Source: Chitinophagales bacterium (GTDB lineage: Bacteria; Bacteroidota; Bacteroidia; Chitinophagales; Saprospiraceae). Taken from it: a stretch of 56,682 bases of DNA. Made by a program: the position numbers and the translations under genes. The stretch is taken from assembly GCA_013298955.1 (NCBI GenBank), contig JAAFJT010000023.1, positions 1 through 56,682 of the forward strand, in the 5' to 3' direction. The notes under the pieces are model-generated. The model did not search any database. It saw only the letters and a list, made by a program, of their open reading frames with translations, and was not told where the DNA came from. Of the stretch, positions 26,288 through 36,242 are shown piece after piece; positions within the stretch are counted from its first letter, which is position 1, and the number at the start of each line of letters is the position of its first letter.

Positions 26288-28474
26288 ATGTCAAAATTTC
26301 CTTTTTACAAGCAGCATGACGCGATGGACTGCGGTGCGACTTGCTTACGCATGGTTGCTCGACATCATGGGCGATTCTATTCGTTGGAACACCTCCGCGA
26401 ATTGACCTTTGTGGGCAAGGAAGGTGTCGCGCTGATTGATATTAGTGACGCTGCGGAGAAACTCGGCATGAATACCCTTGCTGTAAAAGTTTCCTATGAA
26501 CGGATGTTGGAAGGCTTGCCTTTGCCCCTGATTGCGCATTGGCGGCAGCAACATTTTGTGATTGTTTATGAGTTGAATGAGAAAACGGTGCGGGTGGCTG
26601 ACCCTGCTTCGGGTTTGTTGAATTACACGAAAGCCGAATTTATGAATGGCTGGGCGAGTGATGTGCGCGATGGCGAAAAACAGGGTATCATCTTATTGAT
26701 GGAAACAACGCCCGAATTTTTCCAACGAGAAGGCGAAAAAGTTGATAAATCGGGTTTTGGCTTCTTATTTACCTACATTTTGCGGTATAAAGCCTTGTTG
26801 TGGCAATTGGTTTTGGGATTATTATTGGGTTCTTTATTGGATTTGGTGTTTCCTTTTTTGACGCAAGCGATTGTAGATGTGGGGATTAGTCATCAAGATG
26901 TCAATTTTGTTTGGACGATTTTGCTGGCGCAATTGATGTTATTCATCAGCGCGACTTCGGTGGATTTCATTCGCGGCTGGATTTTGCTGCATATTGGGAC
27001 GCGGATTAATGTCAGTTTGGTGTCGGATTTCCTCATTAAATTGATGAAATTGCCTGTTCGTTTTTTTGATTCTAAATTGACAGGCGATTTATTACAACGG
27101 ATTGGCGACAATGCTCGCGTAGAGCATTTTTTAACATCCGCCGCTTTTGTAACCTTCTTTTCGATTATCAATTTTGTGATATTTGGTTTTGTATTAGCTT
27201 TTTACAATATAAATATTTTTTTTATATATGGTGCATTTGCTTTCATCTATCTTTTTTGGATTACGTTTTTTTTGAAAAAGCGTAAAGAATTGGATTACAA
27301 GCGTTTCGACCAAATGGCGGAAAATCAAAGTAACTTGATTCAGATGATTAGCGGTATGCAGGAAATTAAATTGCATAATGCAGAACGCCAAAAACGCTGG
27401 CATTGGGAACGGACTCAAGCGAAATTGTTTCGCACGAGTACGAGTTATTTGGCATTGGAACAGTTGCAACGGGCGGGTGGTACGTTCATCAATCAGTTGA
27501 AAAACATTCTGATTACGTTTGTGGCGGCGAAAGCGGTGATTGAAGGCAAAATGTCTATTGGTACAATGCTCGCAGTGCAATATATTATTGGGCAATTGAA
27601 CGGACCGTTAGAACAATTGGTGCAATTTATCCAAATGGCGCAAGATGCCAAAATTAGTTTGGAACGACTCAATGAGATTCATAAAAAAGACGATGAAGAT
27701 GGTACGAATGCCAAAATGATGGAAATTCCGGAACAAGGCGATTTGAGTTTTCAAAAAGTATCGTTTCAATATGGCGGTCCGCATTCGCCGATGGTCTTAA
27801 AAAACCTGAGTTTGGACATTCCAAAAGGGCAAACTTTAGCGATTGTCGGCACGAGTGGTTCTGGAAAAACGACGGTTTTGAAATTATTGTTGCGTTTTTA
27901 CGACCCAACTCAAGGGGCAGTTCAAGTCGGCGCAGTCAGTTTGGGCAATGTTCAAGGGCGCGTTTGGCGGGAAAAATGTGGCGTTGTGATGCAAGAAGGG
28001 TTCATTTTTACGGATACGATTGCGAATAATATTGCTTTGGGCGATACGATGGTGGATAAAAAACGATTGTTGCAAGCGGTGAAAGTCGCTAATATTCAAT
28101 CCTTTGTGGAATCCTTGCCTTTGGGTTATAACACCAAAATTGGAGATGATGGAGTTGGGTTGTCGCAAGGGCAAAAGCAACGGTTGTTGATAGCGCGGGC
28201 GGTTTATAAAAATCCAGAATACATTTTTTTCGATGAAGCGACAAATGCGTTGGATGCCTACAATGAATTGGTGATTATGGATAATTTGAATGAGTTTTTC
28301 AAGGGCAAAACGGTGGTGATTGTGGCACATCGATTGAGTACGGTGCGGAATGCGGATAAAATTATTGTGATTGATAGGGGCGAAATCATCGAAGCGGGGA
28401 ATCATCAAGAATTGACGGCTTTGCGGGGTTCGTATTACAATTTGGTTAAAAATCAATTAGAATTAGGTAGTTAA
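26288..28474 (+). CDS. Peptidase-containing ABC transporter (C39, bacteriocin-type exporter)
   Basis: 728-residue exporter that cleaves double-glycine leaders and exports the core peptide. Residues 1-130 are a C39 cysteine peptidase with a complete triad: Cys15 in DAMDCGATC, His89 in HWRQQHFV and Asp105 in VADPASG. Next comes a six-helix membrane domain (about 160-450). The nucleotide-binding domain has Walker A GTSGSGKT (about residue 520), signature LSQGQKQR (about 624), Walker B YIFFDEATNALD and the H-loop IVAHRLSTV. It works with the HlyD-type protein encoded 144 nt downstream. The only candidate substrate in the window is the peptide gene at 18439. Confidence 0.95.
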   Translation: MSKFPFYKQHDAMDCGATCLRMVARHHGRFYSLEHLRELTFVGKEGVALIDISDAAEKLGMNTLAVKVSYERMLEGLPLPLIAHWRQQHFVIVYELNEKTVRVADPASGLLNYTKAEFMNGWASDVRDGEKQGIILLMETTPEFFQREGEKVDKSGFGFLFTYILRYKALLWQLVLGLLLGSLLDLVFPFLTQAIVDVGISHQDVNFVWTILLAQLMLFISATSVDFIRGWILLHIGTRINVSLVSDFLIKLMKLPVRFFDSKLTGDLLQRIGDNARVEHFLTSAAFVTFFSIINFVIFGFVLAFYNINIFFIYGAFAFIYLFWITFFLKKRKELDYKRFDQMAENQSNLIQMISGMQEIKLHNAERQKRWHWERTQAKLFRTSTSYLALEQLQRAGGTFINQLKNILITFVAAKAVIEGKMSIGTMLAVQYIIGQLNGPLEQLVQFIQMAQDAKISLERLNEIHKKDDEDGTNAKMMEIPEQGDLSFQKVSFQYGGPHSPMVLKNLSLDIPKGQTLAIVGTSGSGKTTVLKLLLRFYDPTQGAVQVGAVSLGNVQGRVWREKCGVVMQEGFIFTDTIANNIALGDTMVDKKRLLQAVKVANIQSFVESLPLGYNTKIGDDGVGLSQGQKQRLLIARAVYKNPEYIFFDEATNALDAYNELVIMDNLNEFFKGKTVVIVAHRLSTVRNADKIIVIDRGEIIEAGNHQELTALRGSYYNLVKNQLELGS

Positions 28475-28477
28475 GGC

Positions 28478-28593
28478 GGTTTGAATTAGGATTTTTGGGA
28501 TTTTCAAGATTCTATTAGGATTAATTTTTAGGATAAATCTTAAAAATCAATCCTAATAGAATCTTGAAAATCCCAAAAATCCTAATTCAGACC
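28478..28593. repeat. Family A' palindrome between exporter and HlyD genes
   Basis: Arms start GGTTTGAATTAGGATTTTTG and run about 50 bp with a short loop; the right arm is nearly exact. The same outer sequence occurs at 54169. It lies inside what should be an operon, so it could lower expression of the downstream HlyD gene or be processed. Confidence 0.85.
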
Positions 28594-28617
28594 ATCCCAA
28601 AAATATAAAAAATCACT

Positions 28618-29919
28618 ATGGAAGAGTACGAAAAAATAGAATTACGCAGCGATGATGTCCAAGAAATTCTTGGTACGCCGCCCAAATGGATTGTTCGTTG
28701 GGGAACGAGCTTTTTATTTTTAGGGTTGAGTTTTTTGATGGCGGTGTCTTGGCATGTCAAGTATCCTGATGAGATTCAAGCCCCTTTGAGCGTCACCACT
28801 TTTGACCCACCAGTGCCTGTTGTGGCGCGTTCGACGGGTTATTTGTCCGAATTGCGGGTCAAAGATGGCGATACAGTGAACGCAGGAGCCTTGTTAGTGG
28901 TCTTGCAAAGCCCTGCCAAATACCAAGATGTTTTATTTTTAGAAGCGCAATTGAATCAATTAGATTCGATGAATGCGTTGAGCATTATTCGATTTCAACC
29001 CAAAACAGGACTATTTTTAGGCGATTTGCAACCAACTTACTCCGTATTTGTTCAGTTGTTGAAAGAATATGCATTCAAAAAGAACGAAGATTTCGGTCAT
29101 GAGAATATAAAACAGATGGAACGCCAAAAATCGAACTTTGAACAACTAATTAGCACCGAAAGAGAAAAACTAAAAACGGTTGAAAAAAATTGGAATTTTA
29201 CAAAGCAACGTTTAAAAGCAAAACAAGGTCTTTACAATCAGCCCAATACGCCTATTTCGCTCAACGAATTGGAACGGGCAAGTGAGGAAGTATTGGCAAT
29301 GGAGCGCGAGTACAAAAATGTGCAAACGAGTATCAAACAATTTGAAGGAAGTATCCTCCAAACGGAGAAATACATCCTCGAAATTCAGCAAAATACCAAA
29401 GAGGGCAATACTGTGAAATATGTCGGGTTGGTTGAAAACTTACATCAATTAAAAACGGCAATATTACGATGGAAACAAACGTACTTATTGACTGCGCCGA
29501 TTCCTGGCAAAGTCTCTTTTTTCAATAATTATTGGGCTACACATCAAAATATTAAAGAAGCGGATCAAGTCATGGCGATTGTGCCGCAAAACGATTCTAC
29601 GATTATTGGCATGGTGTCGCTACCTATGCATGGTTCTGGAAAAGTGAAGGCGGGACAGCGCGTGAAAATTAGGTTTGATAGCTATCCGTATCAAGAATAT
29701 GGCATGGTGGATGGGGTTGTGGATACGAAATCCCTCTTGCCTAAGGACAATGCATCTATTTCGGTGCGCGTACAATTGCCGAATGGTTTGAAAACGAGTT
29801 ATCAGAAAACCTTGAAATTTGACCAACAAATGCAGGGCATTGCGGAAATCATCACTGAAGACAGGCGTTTTATTGAGCGTGTTTTTGATAAGTTAATATC
29901 TGCATTCAAAAATCGTTAA
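28618..29919 (+). CDS. HlyD-family periplasmic adaptor
   Basis: 433-residue membrane-fusion protein. Short cytoplasmic N terminus, one transmembrane helix (about residues 29-46, FLFLGLSFLMAVSWHV), the split biotinyl-lipoyl domain (RSTGYLSELRVKDGDTVNAG, then APIPGKVSFF), a long coiled-coil hairpin between them (about 130-260, many Glu/Lys/Gln) and a C-terminal beta domain (GMVSLPMHGSGKVKAGQRV). It bridges the C39 ABC exporter to an outer-membrane TolC-type channel not encoded here. Same strand as the exporter, but separated by a long hairpin. Confidence 0.93.
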   Translation: MEEYEKIELRSDDVQEILGTPPKWIVRWGTSFLFLGLSFLMAVSWHVKYPDEIQAPLSVTTFDPPVPVVARSTGYLSELRVKDGDTVNAGALLVVLQSPAKYQDVLFLEAQLNQLDSMNALSIIRFQPKTGLFLGDLQPTYSVFVQLLKEYAFKKNEDFGHENIKQMERQKSNFEQLISTEREKLKTVEKNWNFTKQRLKAKQGLYNQPNTPISLNELERASEEVLAMEREYKNVQTSIKQFEGSILQTEKYILEIQQNTKEGNTVKYVGLVENLHQLKTAILRWKQTYLLTAPIPGKVSFFNNYWATHQNIKEADQVMAIVPQNDSTIIGMVSLPMHGSGKVKAGQRVKIRFDSYPYQEYGMVDGVVDTKSLLPKDNASISVRVQLPNGLKTSYQKTLKFDQQMQGIAEIITEDRRFIERVFDKLISAFKNR

Positions 29920-29938
29920 CAGCCTGTTAGCGATTCTT

Positions 29939-29971
29939 TTTGGATTATTTGCTGGAAGGATGTTACTTTTG
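29939..29971 (+). promoter_or_regulatory. Promoter TTTG-N21-TACTTTTG with no gene close downstream
   Basis: TTTG at 29939-29942 and TACTTTTG at 29964-29971 with a 21-bp spacer. The nearest downstream gene starts almost 700 nt later and has its own promoter, so this one probably drives a small RNA or very short gene. Confidence 0.6.
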
Positions 29972-29977
29972 CAGCCG

Positions 29978-30100
29978 TCCTTATCTAAATGAGGACCTCG
30001 AAAAGCAATCATCTACGATGCGTGTACCATGAGGGAACAACATTTAAGAACTATGAAGGAGTCACTATAAGTTTGAACTACACACCTGCCGATTAGCCAA
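29978..30100 (+). ncRNA. Possible small structured RNA downstream of the HlyD gene
   Basis: Begins at the predicted start of the promoter at 29939. It can form a 5' hairpin (GTCCT/AGGAC), a longer CCTC/GAGG helix enclosing CATC/GATG, and has a 35-codon frame (29989-30096, MRTSKSNHLRCVYHEG...) that looks unlike a protein. No Rfam family was recognised and no clear terminator was found, so the 3' end is arbitrary. The following 270 nt are very A/T-rich with nothing recognised until the PorP promoter. Confidence 0.25.
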
Positions 30101-30376
30101 TCTTTTGTTTGTTAAAACCGAATATTTTTCAAGTTTCAAAAAAAAAGTGCCTCAGTTGCCATTTTTTATTTGAAAAATAAAAATACCTTGTTTGGATTAC
30201 AAAGTAATGTTGTAAATGAATTATATTTTATTTTACTTTTTTTACTTGCGTGCAAAACAATTTTTTATATAATTATAAAAACGTTTTATGAAAAATTGTG
30301 ACAGTTATTTTTTAAAAAAAATAAAATAATATAATTTAAAAATTGTATTTGTATTAAAAAAATGTAATTTAAAAAG

Positions 30377-30408
30377 TTGCACGGGTTCAGATAAATAGGA
30401 TATATTTG
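30377..30408 (+). promoter_or_regulatory. Promoter TTG-N21-TATATTTG of the PorP-OmpA-SprB cluster
   Basis: TTG at 30377-30379 and TATATTTG at 30401-30408 are separated by 21 bp. The leader to the GTG at 30655 would be about 240 nt and includes a small hairpin CTGCAT/ATGCAG. Confidence 0.55.
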
Positions 30409-30654
30409 TATAAGTTTTTTCCTATTTCACTGCATTAGATGCAGCTCCCCGTTACAAATACGCCTACAAATCAAAATTTTGTTTTGTGCGTGTAAATTTC
30501 GAGATAAAATTTTTTAATTGCCAGATTTAAAGTATTTTTATGCCAAATTTAAAACTTGTGACATCATTTTGTTGTCATTGGCTTGAAATGTGCATAAAAA
30601 TGCTATCTAAGCAGATTGTTGGGAACATATTTTTTTGACTAAAAAACAACCACA

Positions 30655-31680
30655 GTGAACCGACACTATTTTACAAACCTATTCCTGCGGGCAGCCGTTT
30701 GGTGTCTGCCTCTATTCGCATCGGCTCAGGATATTCACTATACGAATTTCGGCTGGTCGCCCTTGAATGTAAGCCCTGCGTTGACTGGCTCTTTCAAAGG
30801 AGATGCGCGCTTTGGCGTGAATTATCGCGCTCAATGGGTCAGTGTGCCAGTCAGTTACTCGACGGTTTCGGGTTTTGCGGATTTCAAATTGGGCAAGGAC
30901 CCGTATCGGCATCGTCCTTTTCGAGTCGGAGCCGTGTTTGCCTATGACCAAGCGGGCGATTCTCGACTCAATAATATGTCTCTTGCGTTGACGGGTGCGT
31001 ATTCGTTGCCTTTGACGAAGTTGGATTTTTTGACAGCAGGCGTGTCTGTTGGAGGGAATCAACGTCGTTTTCGGAGTTCTGATTTGTATTTTGATGCTCA
31101 ATATATCAATAAAACCTTTGACCCAAACGCGCCTACCAATGAAAATATCATTGATGGCAGGGGCGGCTTTTTGGATGTCAACTGGGGTTTAAATTACACG
31201 CGTCAGCACCAAAACGACCGTACTTTAATCAATGTTGGTACGGGTTCTTACCATATCAATCGTCCGATGCGCAGTTTTGAGTCCAGTGATTCGGTTAAAA
31301 TCCAAACACGATGGGCGATTTACGGTTCGGGCGCGGTGCAATTGACCGACAAATTGGATTTATTGGTGGATGTCATCAAGCAAATTCAGGGTCCGCATGA
31401 AGAATTTGTGGCAAGTTTGGGTTGTCGCGTTCATTTGGTGAATAAATTGACTCGAAAATTATCCTTGGAAGGCGGTATCGCGGTGCGGAATCGGGATGCT
31501 GGTATTCCTTTTTTCAATGTCAATTACAATCAATGGCGGGCTTCACTGCATTATGATGTGAATCATTCCAAATTTGTCAATGCTTCGAGTACCGTTGGCG
31601 GACCTGAAATCAGCGTCATTTACATTATGAGCAAGGTGCCACCGATGAAATATTGCCCTATGTGTCCAACCTATTTGTAA
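30655..31680 (+). CDS. PorP/SprF-family outer-membrane protein
   Basis: 341 residues from a GTG start. Signal peptide FLRAAVWCLPLFASAQ, then the PorP/SprF opening DIHYTNFGWSPLNVSPALTGSFKGDARFGVNYRAQW and a beta-barrel with strands such as GAVFAYDQAGDSRLNNMSLAL. SprF-like proteins partner with a T9SS-secreted giant adhesin encoded beside them and are needed for its secretion or attachment; here that partner is the SprB-like protein two genes downstream. First gene of the cluster. Confidence 0.92.
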   Translation: MNRHYFTNLFLRAAVWCLPLFASAQDIHYTNFGWSPLNVSPALTGSFKGDARFGVNYRAQWVSVPVSYSTVSGFADFKLGKDPYRHRPFRVGAVFAYDQAGDSRLNNMSLALTGAYSLPLTKLDFLTAGVSVGGNQRRFRSSDLYFDAQYINKTFDPNAPTNENIIDGRGGFLDVNWGLNYTRQHQNDRTLINVGTGSYHINRPMRSFESSDSVKIQTRWAIYGSGAVQLTDKLDLLVDVIKQIQGPHEEFVASLGCRVHLVNKLTRKLSLEGGIAVRNRDAGIPFFNVNYNQWRASLHYDVNHSKFVNASSTVGGPEISVIYIMSKVPPMKYCPMCPTYL

Positions 31681-31724
31681 AAAAAGTGAACCTATAAACA
31701 AACAAAATAAAAATTGTGATAGAG

Positions 31725-34700
31725 ATGATGAAATTTCACGCTTTTTGGATATTGTTGCCAATGCTGATGATGGGAAATACAATCCGTGTAGCTGCTCAAT
31801 CGCCTGCTGCGTTTGAAGAAAAAGCGCGGGAAGCAGCAGAGAAAAAGGATTATAATGCGGCATTGGCATACTACAACGCGTTAATTCAAGATGATTCGGC
31901 TCGAACCGATTTGTATTTCAAAGCGGCTGAATTGGCTCGCAATGCTAAAATTTACCGTTACGCAGAAGAATATTTTGAAAAATGGCAAAATCGTTATAAA
32001 AATGATGCTAATTCGGAGTTTTATTACAAACTCGGATTGGTTAAAAAGGCTTTGGGTAAGTACAAGGAAGCTGTTGGCAATTTTCGCAAAATTGGTTCGG
32101 GTCCGTATCTCACCAAAGCCAAATATGAATTAGAAACCTGTCAATGGGCAGAAGAATTGGTGGGCAACCCGAATAAAATTGATATTTACAATCTGGGACC
32201 CAAAGTCAACAGTGTTTTTGCTGATTTCGGTGGGGTGATGTACCAAAATCGCTTCTACTATACGTCTGTCAAAATGCCGATGGAGAAAGATTTGAATCAT
32301 TTAGAAGTTTCAGATTTGGCAACGCGTATTTTTTCAACGGATACGGTTCAAAAAGGAGAGCCGATTGATTTAAATCCGACGGATAACAAAGAACATGCGG
32401 CGCATTATGCCCTCAATGCAGATGGAACGCGTTTGTATTACAATATTTGCGAATATAAAGATAAAGTGTTTACGTGTGCTTTGTATTTTCGGGATAAAGA
32501 TATTTCGGGTCTTTGGAAAGCACCTGTGCGCTTGCCTGAAAGTGTCAATATGCCGGGTTCGACCACCACACAACCCAATATTGCAAAAGAAGGCGATAAG
32601 GAAATCTTATATTTTTCGAGCAATCGACCGGGTGGAAAGGGTGGAATGGACATTTGGTATGTAACAGTGGGTGAAAATACGTTTTCGCCGCCTGTGAATA
32701 TGAAAGAAGTGAATACGAGTGCGGATGAAATCACGCCTTTTTATTATGCCGATGGCGGTGTTTTGTTTTTCTCATCGGATGGACATCGCGGTTTGGGCGG
32801 TTTTGACGTGTTTAAATACGCCAAAGATACGACAGGCGAATGGACTGCGGTGCAAAATATGGGTTATCCATTGAATAGCAGTTATGACGATATGTATTAT
32901 ACGTTTAATGCGACCGATGGAAAATCTTATTTTACCTCGAACCGATTGGGCGGTACTTGTTCCCGCAATGATGGCGATTGTGTTTGTGACGATATTTATG
33001 CGTATGATGCCAAAATCAATGTCATGTTATACACGCGCTTGAAGGATGGCAGTAATTTGGAGGGTTGTACACTGAGTTTGATTGATAAAGTGACGGGCGC
33101 GGCACGCGTGATTCCTTTTGATGGCAAAGGTTGGCAATTTGGTCAACTCTTGGAATTTGGAAAAGCGTACCGAGTCGTAGCCTCCAAACCGAATTTTACA
33201 TCCGATACCTTGGATTTTACGACGAAAGAATATTACGAAACCATTACCTTACAAAAAGAATTGCGTTTGCATCCTAATTTGAAAATGCGGGCTTACGTCT
33301 TGGATGAGGTGAGTCGCAAACCTATCAATGGGGCAACCATTACGTTTGGTGAAGTGGGCGGTAAAACATTGGAAACCAAGACTTTAAGTGGCAATGAGTT
33401 TACTTATAACATCTTGGATTTTGATAAAAAGTATTTTTTCAGAGGCAGCAAAGCCACTTATGGAACGGATTCTACGGCTTTTACAACGGGCAGTGTGGCA
33501 AATGCTAAATTTGAATATGTGGACACCATTTACTTGTCACCGTTTACAGGGTTGCCAGTGGTGTTGTATTTTGACAATGATAGACCTGATAAAAGTTCTA
33601 AAACGACTTTTACCATGTTGAGTTATGGCGAAACCTTTGCGAATTACATGAGCAAGCAAAGCGAATTTGTGCAAAATGCTGCTAAGTTGAGAAAGGATGG
33701 TTCGGATGATATTCAACAATTTTTTTATGATAGCATTCAATCAGGTTATGTTAAATTGATGGATTTTTCCAATTTATTGCAAAATTATTTGAATAATGGC
33801 AATAGTTTGGAAGTCGTCATGCAAGGTTTTGCGAGTCCTTTGGCGGCAACGGATTACAATGCGAATTTGACTTCACGGCGGATTAGTTCTGTTTTGAATC
33901 ATTTTTACACGTTTAATAATGGTGTTTTGCAAGATTACATGCAAAAAGGGCGTTTGCGGATTCGGATTGAACCTTTGGGCGAAACATTGGCAAAAACGGG
34001 TGTGAGCGATGACCCAAAACAACGAGCTTTATCGGTTTACGCGGTGGACGCTTCGAGAGAACGAAAAGTGATGATTTTGGAAATTAATCGCTTGAATGTG
34101 ATTCAAAGCAATGAAATGTATGCTGGATTTGACTTATTGAAACCGTATTTGGCTGCTTTCGCAAAACAGTACAATAATACGGCTCCGATTAGTTCCATTT
34201 CAGGAGCAACGATTGCTTCCGCAGAACGCGCTACCAACTCTGGTTTTGCAACACGCGGTGGTTCAAGCAAAAATGGTTCTGTAAAATCGTTAAAAGGCAG
34301 TACCAAGCGGTCTGGCGCAAATGGTTTTACTGGTACGCCTGCATCAACGGAGTTTACGGGTTATGAGTTACATGTCAAAAATCAAGAAACGAATAAAGAT
34401 ATTACGAATGCAACCGTTGAAGTCTATGATTTCAAAACAGGTCGTCGTTTGGGCAAAGCGACCCAAATGAATGGCGGTTATCGTTATAAAACGATTCGGG
34501 GGCAAGAATATGAGTTTAGAATCAAGGCAAAAGGTTATGGCGAAACGAAATTTATCTACACAGGCTCAGACGGTTTGGTGAGTGATGTGTCGTATATGTC
34601 AAAATCTTTTGTAGAGGGCGGCAGTTCAGGAACGATTCCAATCGGAATTTCAACTACTGCAACCCGTATCGCTACACCAAGAGCGAGCAAAAGCAGTGCT

Positions 34701-36197
34701 TCTTCCTCCGTTTCAACGAGTTCAAGTGCATCTTCTGGAATGAGCCTGTCAAATGGCGGTTCGAGTGAAGCAAGAGTGCGTTCGGGTTATGAATTGATGT
34801 TGGTTGATTTAACCACTTCTAACATCATTGATAATGCAACGATTTCTGTAAAAGATGCAGGTACAGGCAAGAGTTTGGGCAATGCAACCAAATCGGGCAA
34901 AGGTTATCGGTTCAAAACCGAAGCAGGACGGAGTTATGATTTTAAAATCACCGCAAAAGGATACCAAAGTTCGACACGGAGTTACACGACAACGGATGGC
35001 GCAGGTGTCAATGAAATTGAATATTTGACACCCATTGCAAGCACCAAAACAGAAGTTGTTGCGTCTAAATCCAAGTCAAATTATCATTGGATGTTGGTTG
35101 ATTTACAAACCGCTTCCATCATCGAAAATGCGACGGTTACTTGTTATGATGCCAATTCGGGCAAACGATTGGGTTTGGCAACGCGTTCTGGCAAAGGTTG
35201 GATGTACAAAATGGAAGCAGGCAAATCCTACGAATTGCGGGTGACTGCCAAAGGTTATGAAATGCGCAATGTTCAATACACCGTTGCAGACGGCGGCAGT
35301 GATGTGAATGAAACGATTGAATTAACGGCTGTTGCCAATGGCGCAATGCGTTCAGAATCAATGGTTTCTACAACAAGTTCAGAATCAACGACGACCACTT
35401 CCGCTAATTCAAAAGGTTTTGAATTAATCGTAGTGGATGCGTTAACGGGAGATGCGATTACGGGTGCAGAGGTAGATGCTTACATAGGTGGTGCAAAATC
35501 GGCTAAACTTCGTTTTGCGAACAACGGTTATCGGTACAATACAGAGGGTGGTAAAATCTATGATTTTAGAGTGCGTGCAGCAGGTTACAGCGCGGAAACG
35601 TTGAGTCACACAGGCACAAACAATGCAAGTGCAACCGAAACGGTACGCTTAACGCCTTTTGCGACGATGCCCTTATCTTTGTATTTTGACAATGACCATC
35701 CGAATCCAAATTCGACAACGGATGCGACTGAAATCAATTATGAATCGACGTATCGGGGTTATGTCAATCGGAAAGGAGAGTTCAAACGAATGTATCAAAA
35801 AGGAATCAATTCGACAGATGGTACACCGATGGAAGGCTTTTTTGCGGACGAAGTGAAAGGCAATTATGAACGATTGACTGGTTACAGCCAGATTTTGCGT
35901 CAATATTTGGGTAAAGGGTATTCGATGGAAGTGGTTTTGCAAGGTTGCACGAGTGCGTTAGCGGGCGATGATTACAATCGGCATTTAGCGAATCGACGCG
36001 TTGTTTCGGTTGCGAATTACTTCAAATCCAATTTTGCGAATTACATTCGGTCAGGCAATTTGAAAATCACGGTAGAAGAACCGTCGCTTTCTCAAAATGC
36101 GGCTGAAAATCAAGGTGATGCGAAAACCGTTTACGGGTTAGAGGCTTCCCGCGATAGGCGTGTGACGATTAAAGAAATTAAGTTATTGAAGAAATAG
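31725..36197 (+). CDS. PD40/OmpA-family protein with two OmpA-like domains and four internal repeats
   Basis: About 1,490 residues (ATG at 31725 chosen; a GTG at 31716 also possible). Signal peptide ending VAAQ; tetratricopeptide-like helices (about 25-130, KDYNAALAYYNAL); a PD40 beta-propeller (about 170-410, YFSSNRPGGKGGMDIW, LFFSSDGHRGLGGFDVF); carboxypeptidase-like regulatory domains; a first OmpA-like domain (about 610-790, VVLYFDNDRPD); four repeats of about 70 residues separated by Ser/Thr-rich linkers (starting near 880, 1020, 1120, 1235; pattern GYELMLVD...NATI...GYRFKT...YDFKI.AKGY); and a second OmpA-like domain (about 1315-1490, LSLYFDNDHPN). OmpA domains bind peptidoglycan, so the protein likely anchors the T9SS surface system. 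Two OmpA domains in one chain is unusual. Confidence 0.88.
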   Translation: MMKFHAFWILLPMLMMGNTIRVAAQSPAAFEEKAREAAEKKDYNAALAYYNALIQDDSARTDLYFKAAELARNAKIYRYAEEYFEKWQNRYKNDANSEFYYKLGLVKKALGKYKEAVGNFRKIGSGPYLTKAKYELETCQWAEELVGNPNKIDIYNLGPKVNSVFADFGGVMYQNRFYYTSVKMPMEKDLNHLEVSDLATRIFSTDTVQKGEPIDLNPTDNKEHAAHYALNADGTRLYYNICEYKDKVFTCALYFRDKDISGLWKAPVRLPESVNMPGSTTTQPNIAKEGDKEILYFSSNRPGGKGGMDIWYVTVGENTFSPPVNMKEVNTSADEITPFYYADGGVLFFSSDGHRGLGGFDVFKYAKDTTGEWTAVQNMGYPLNSSYDDMYYTFNATDGKSYFTSNRLGGTCSRNDGDCVCDDIYAYDAKINVMLYTRLKDGSNLEGCTLSLIDKVTGAARVIPFDGKGWQFGQLLEFGKAYRVVASKPNFTSDTLDFTTKEYYETITLQKELRLHPNLKMRAYVLDEVSRKPINGATITFGEVGGKTLETKTLSGNEFTYNILDFDKKYFFRGSKATYGTDSTAFTTGSVANAKFEYVDTIYLSPFTGLPVVLYFDNDRPDKSSKTTFTMLSYGETFANYMSKQSEFVQNAAKLRKDGSDDIQQFFYDSIQSGYVKLMDFSNLLQNYLNNGNSLEVVMQGFASPLAATDYNANLTSRRISSVLNHFYTFNNGVLQDYMQKGRLRIRIEPLGETLAKTGVSDDPKQRALSVYAVDASRERKVMILEINRLNVIQSNEMYAGFDLLKPYLAAFAKQYNNTAPISSISGATIASAERATNSGFATRGGSSKNGSVKSLKGSTKRSGANGFTGTPASTEFTGYELHVKNQETNKDITNATVEVYDFKTGRRLGKATQMNGGYRYKTIRGQEYEFRIKAKGYGETKFIYTGSDGLVSDVSYMSKSFVEGGSSGTIPIGISTTATRIATPRASKSSASSSVSTSSSASSGMSLSNGGSSEARVRSGYELMLVDLTTSNIIDNATISVKDAGTGKSLGNATKSGKGYRFKTEAGRSYDFKITAKGYQSSTRSYTTTDGAGVNEIEYLTPIASTKTEVVASKSKSNYHWMLVDLQTASIIENATVTCYDANSGKRLGLATRSGKGWMYKMEAGKSYELRVTAKGYEMRNVQYTVADGGSDVNETIELTAVANGAMRSESMVSTTSSESTTTTSANSKGFELIVVDALTGDAITGAEVDAYIGGAKSAKLRFANNGYRYNTEGGKIYDFRVRAAGYSAETLSHTGTNNASATETVRLTPFATMPLSLYFDNDHPNPNSTTDATEINYESTYRGYVNRKGEFKRMYQKGINSTDGTPMEGFFADEVKGNYERLTGYSQILRQYLGKGYSMEVVLQGCTSALAGDDYNRHLANRRVVSVANYFKSNFANYIRSGNLKITVEEPSLSQNAAENQGDAKTVYGLEASRDRRVTIKEIKLLKK

Positions 36198-36242
36198 ACT
36201 TGAATTTATTGAATTTTTCTTAGTGAGTGACAAGAGGTGTGG

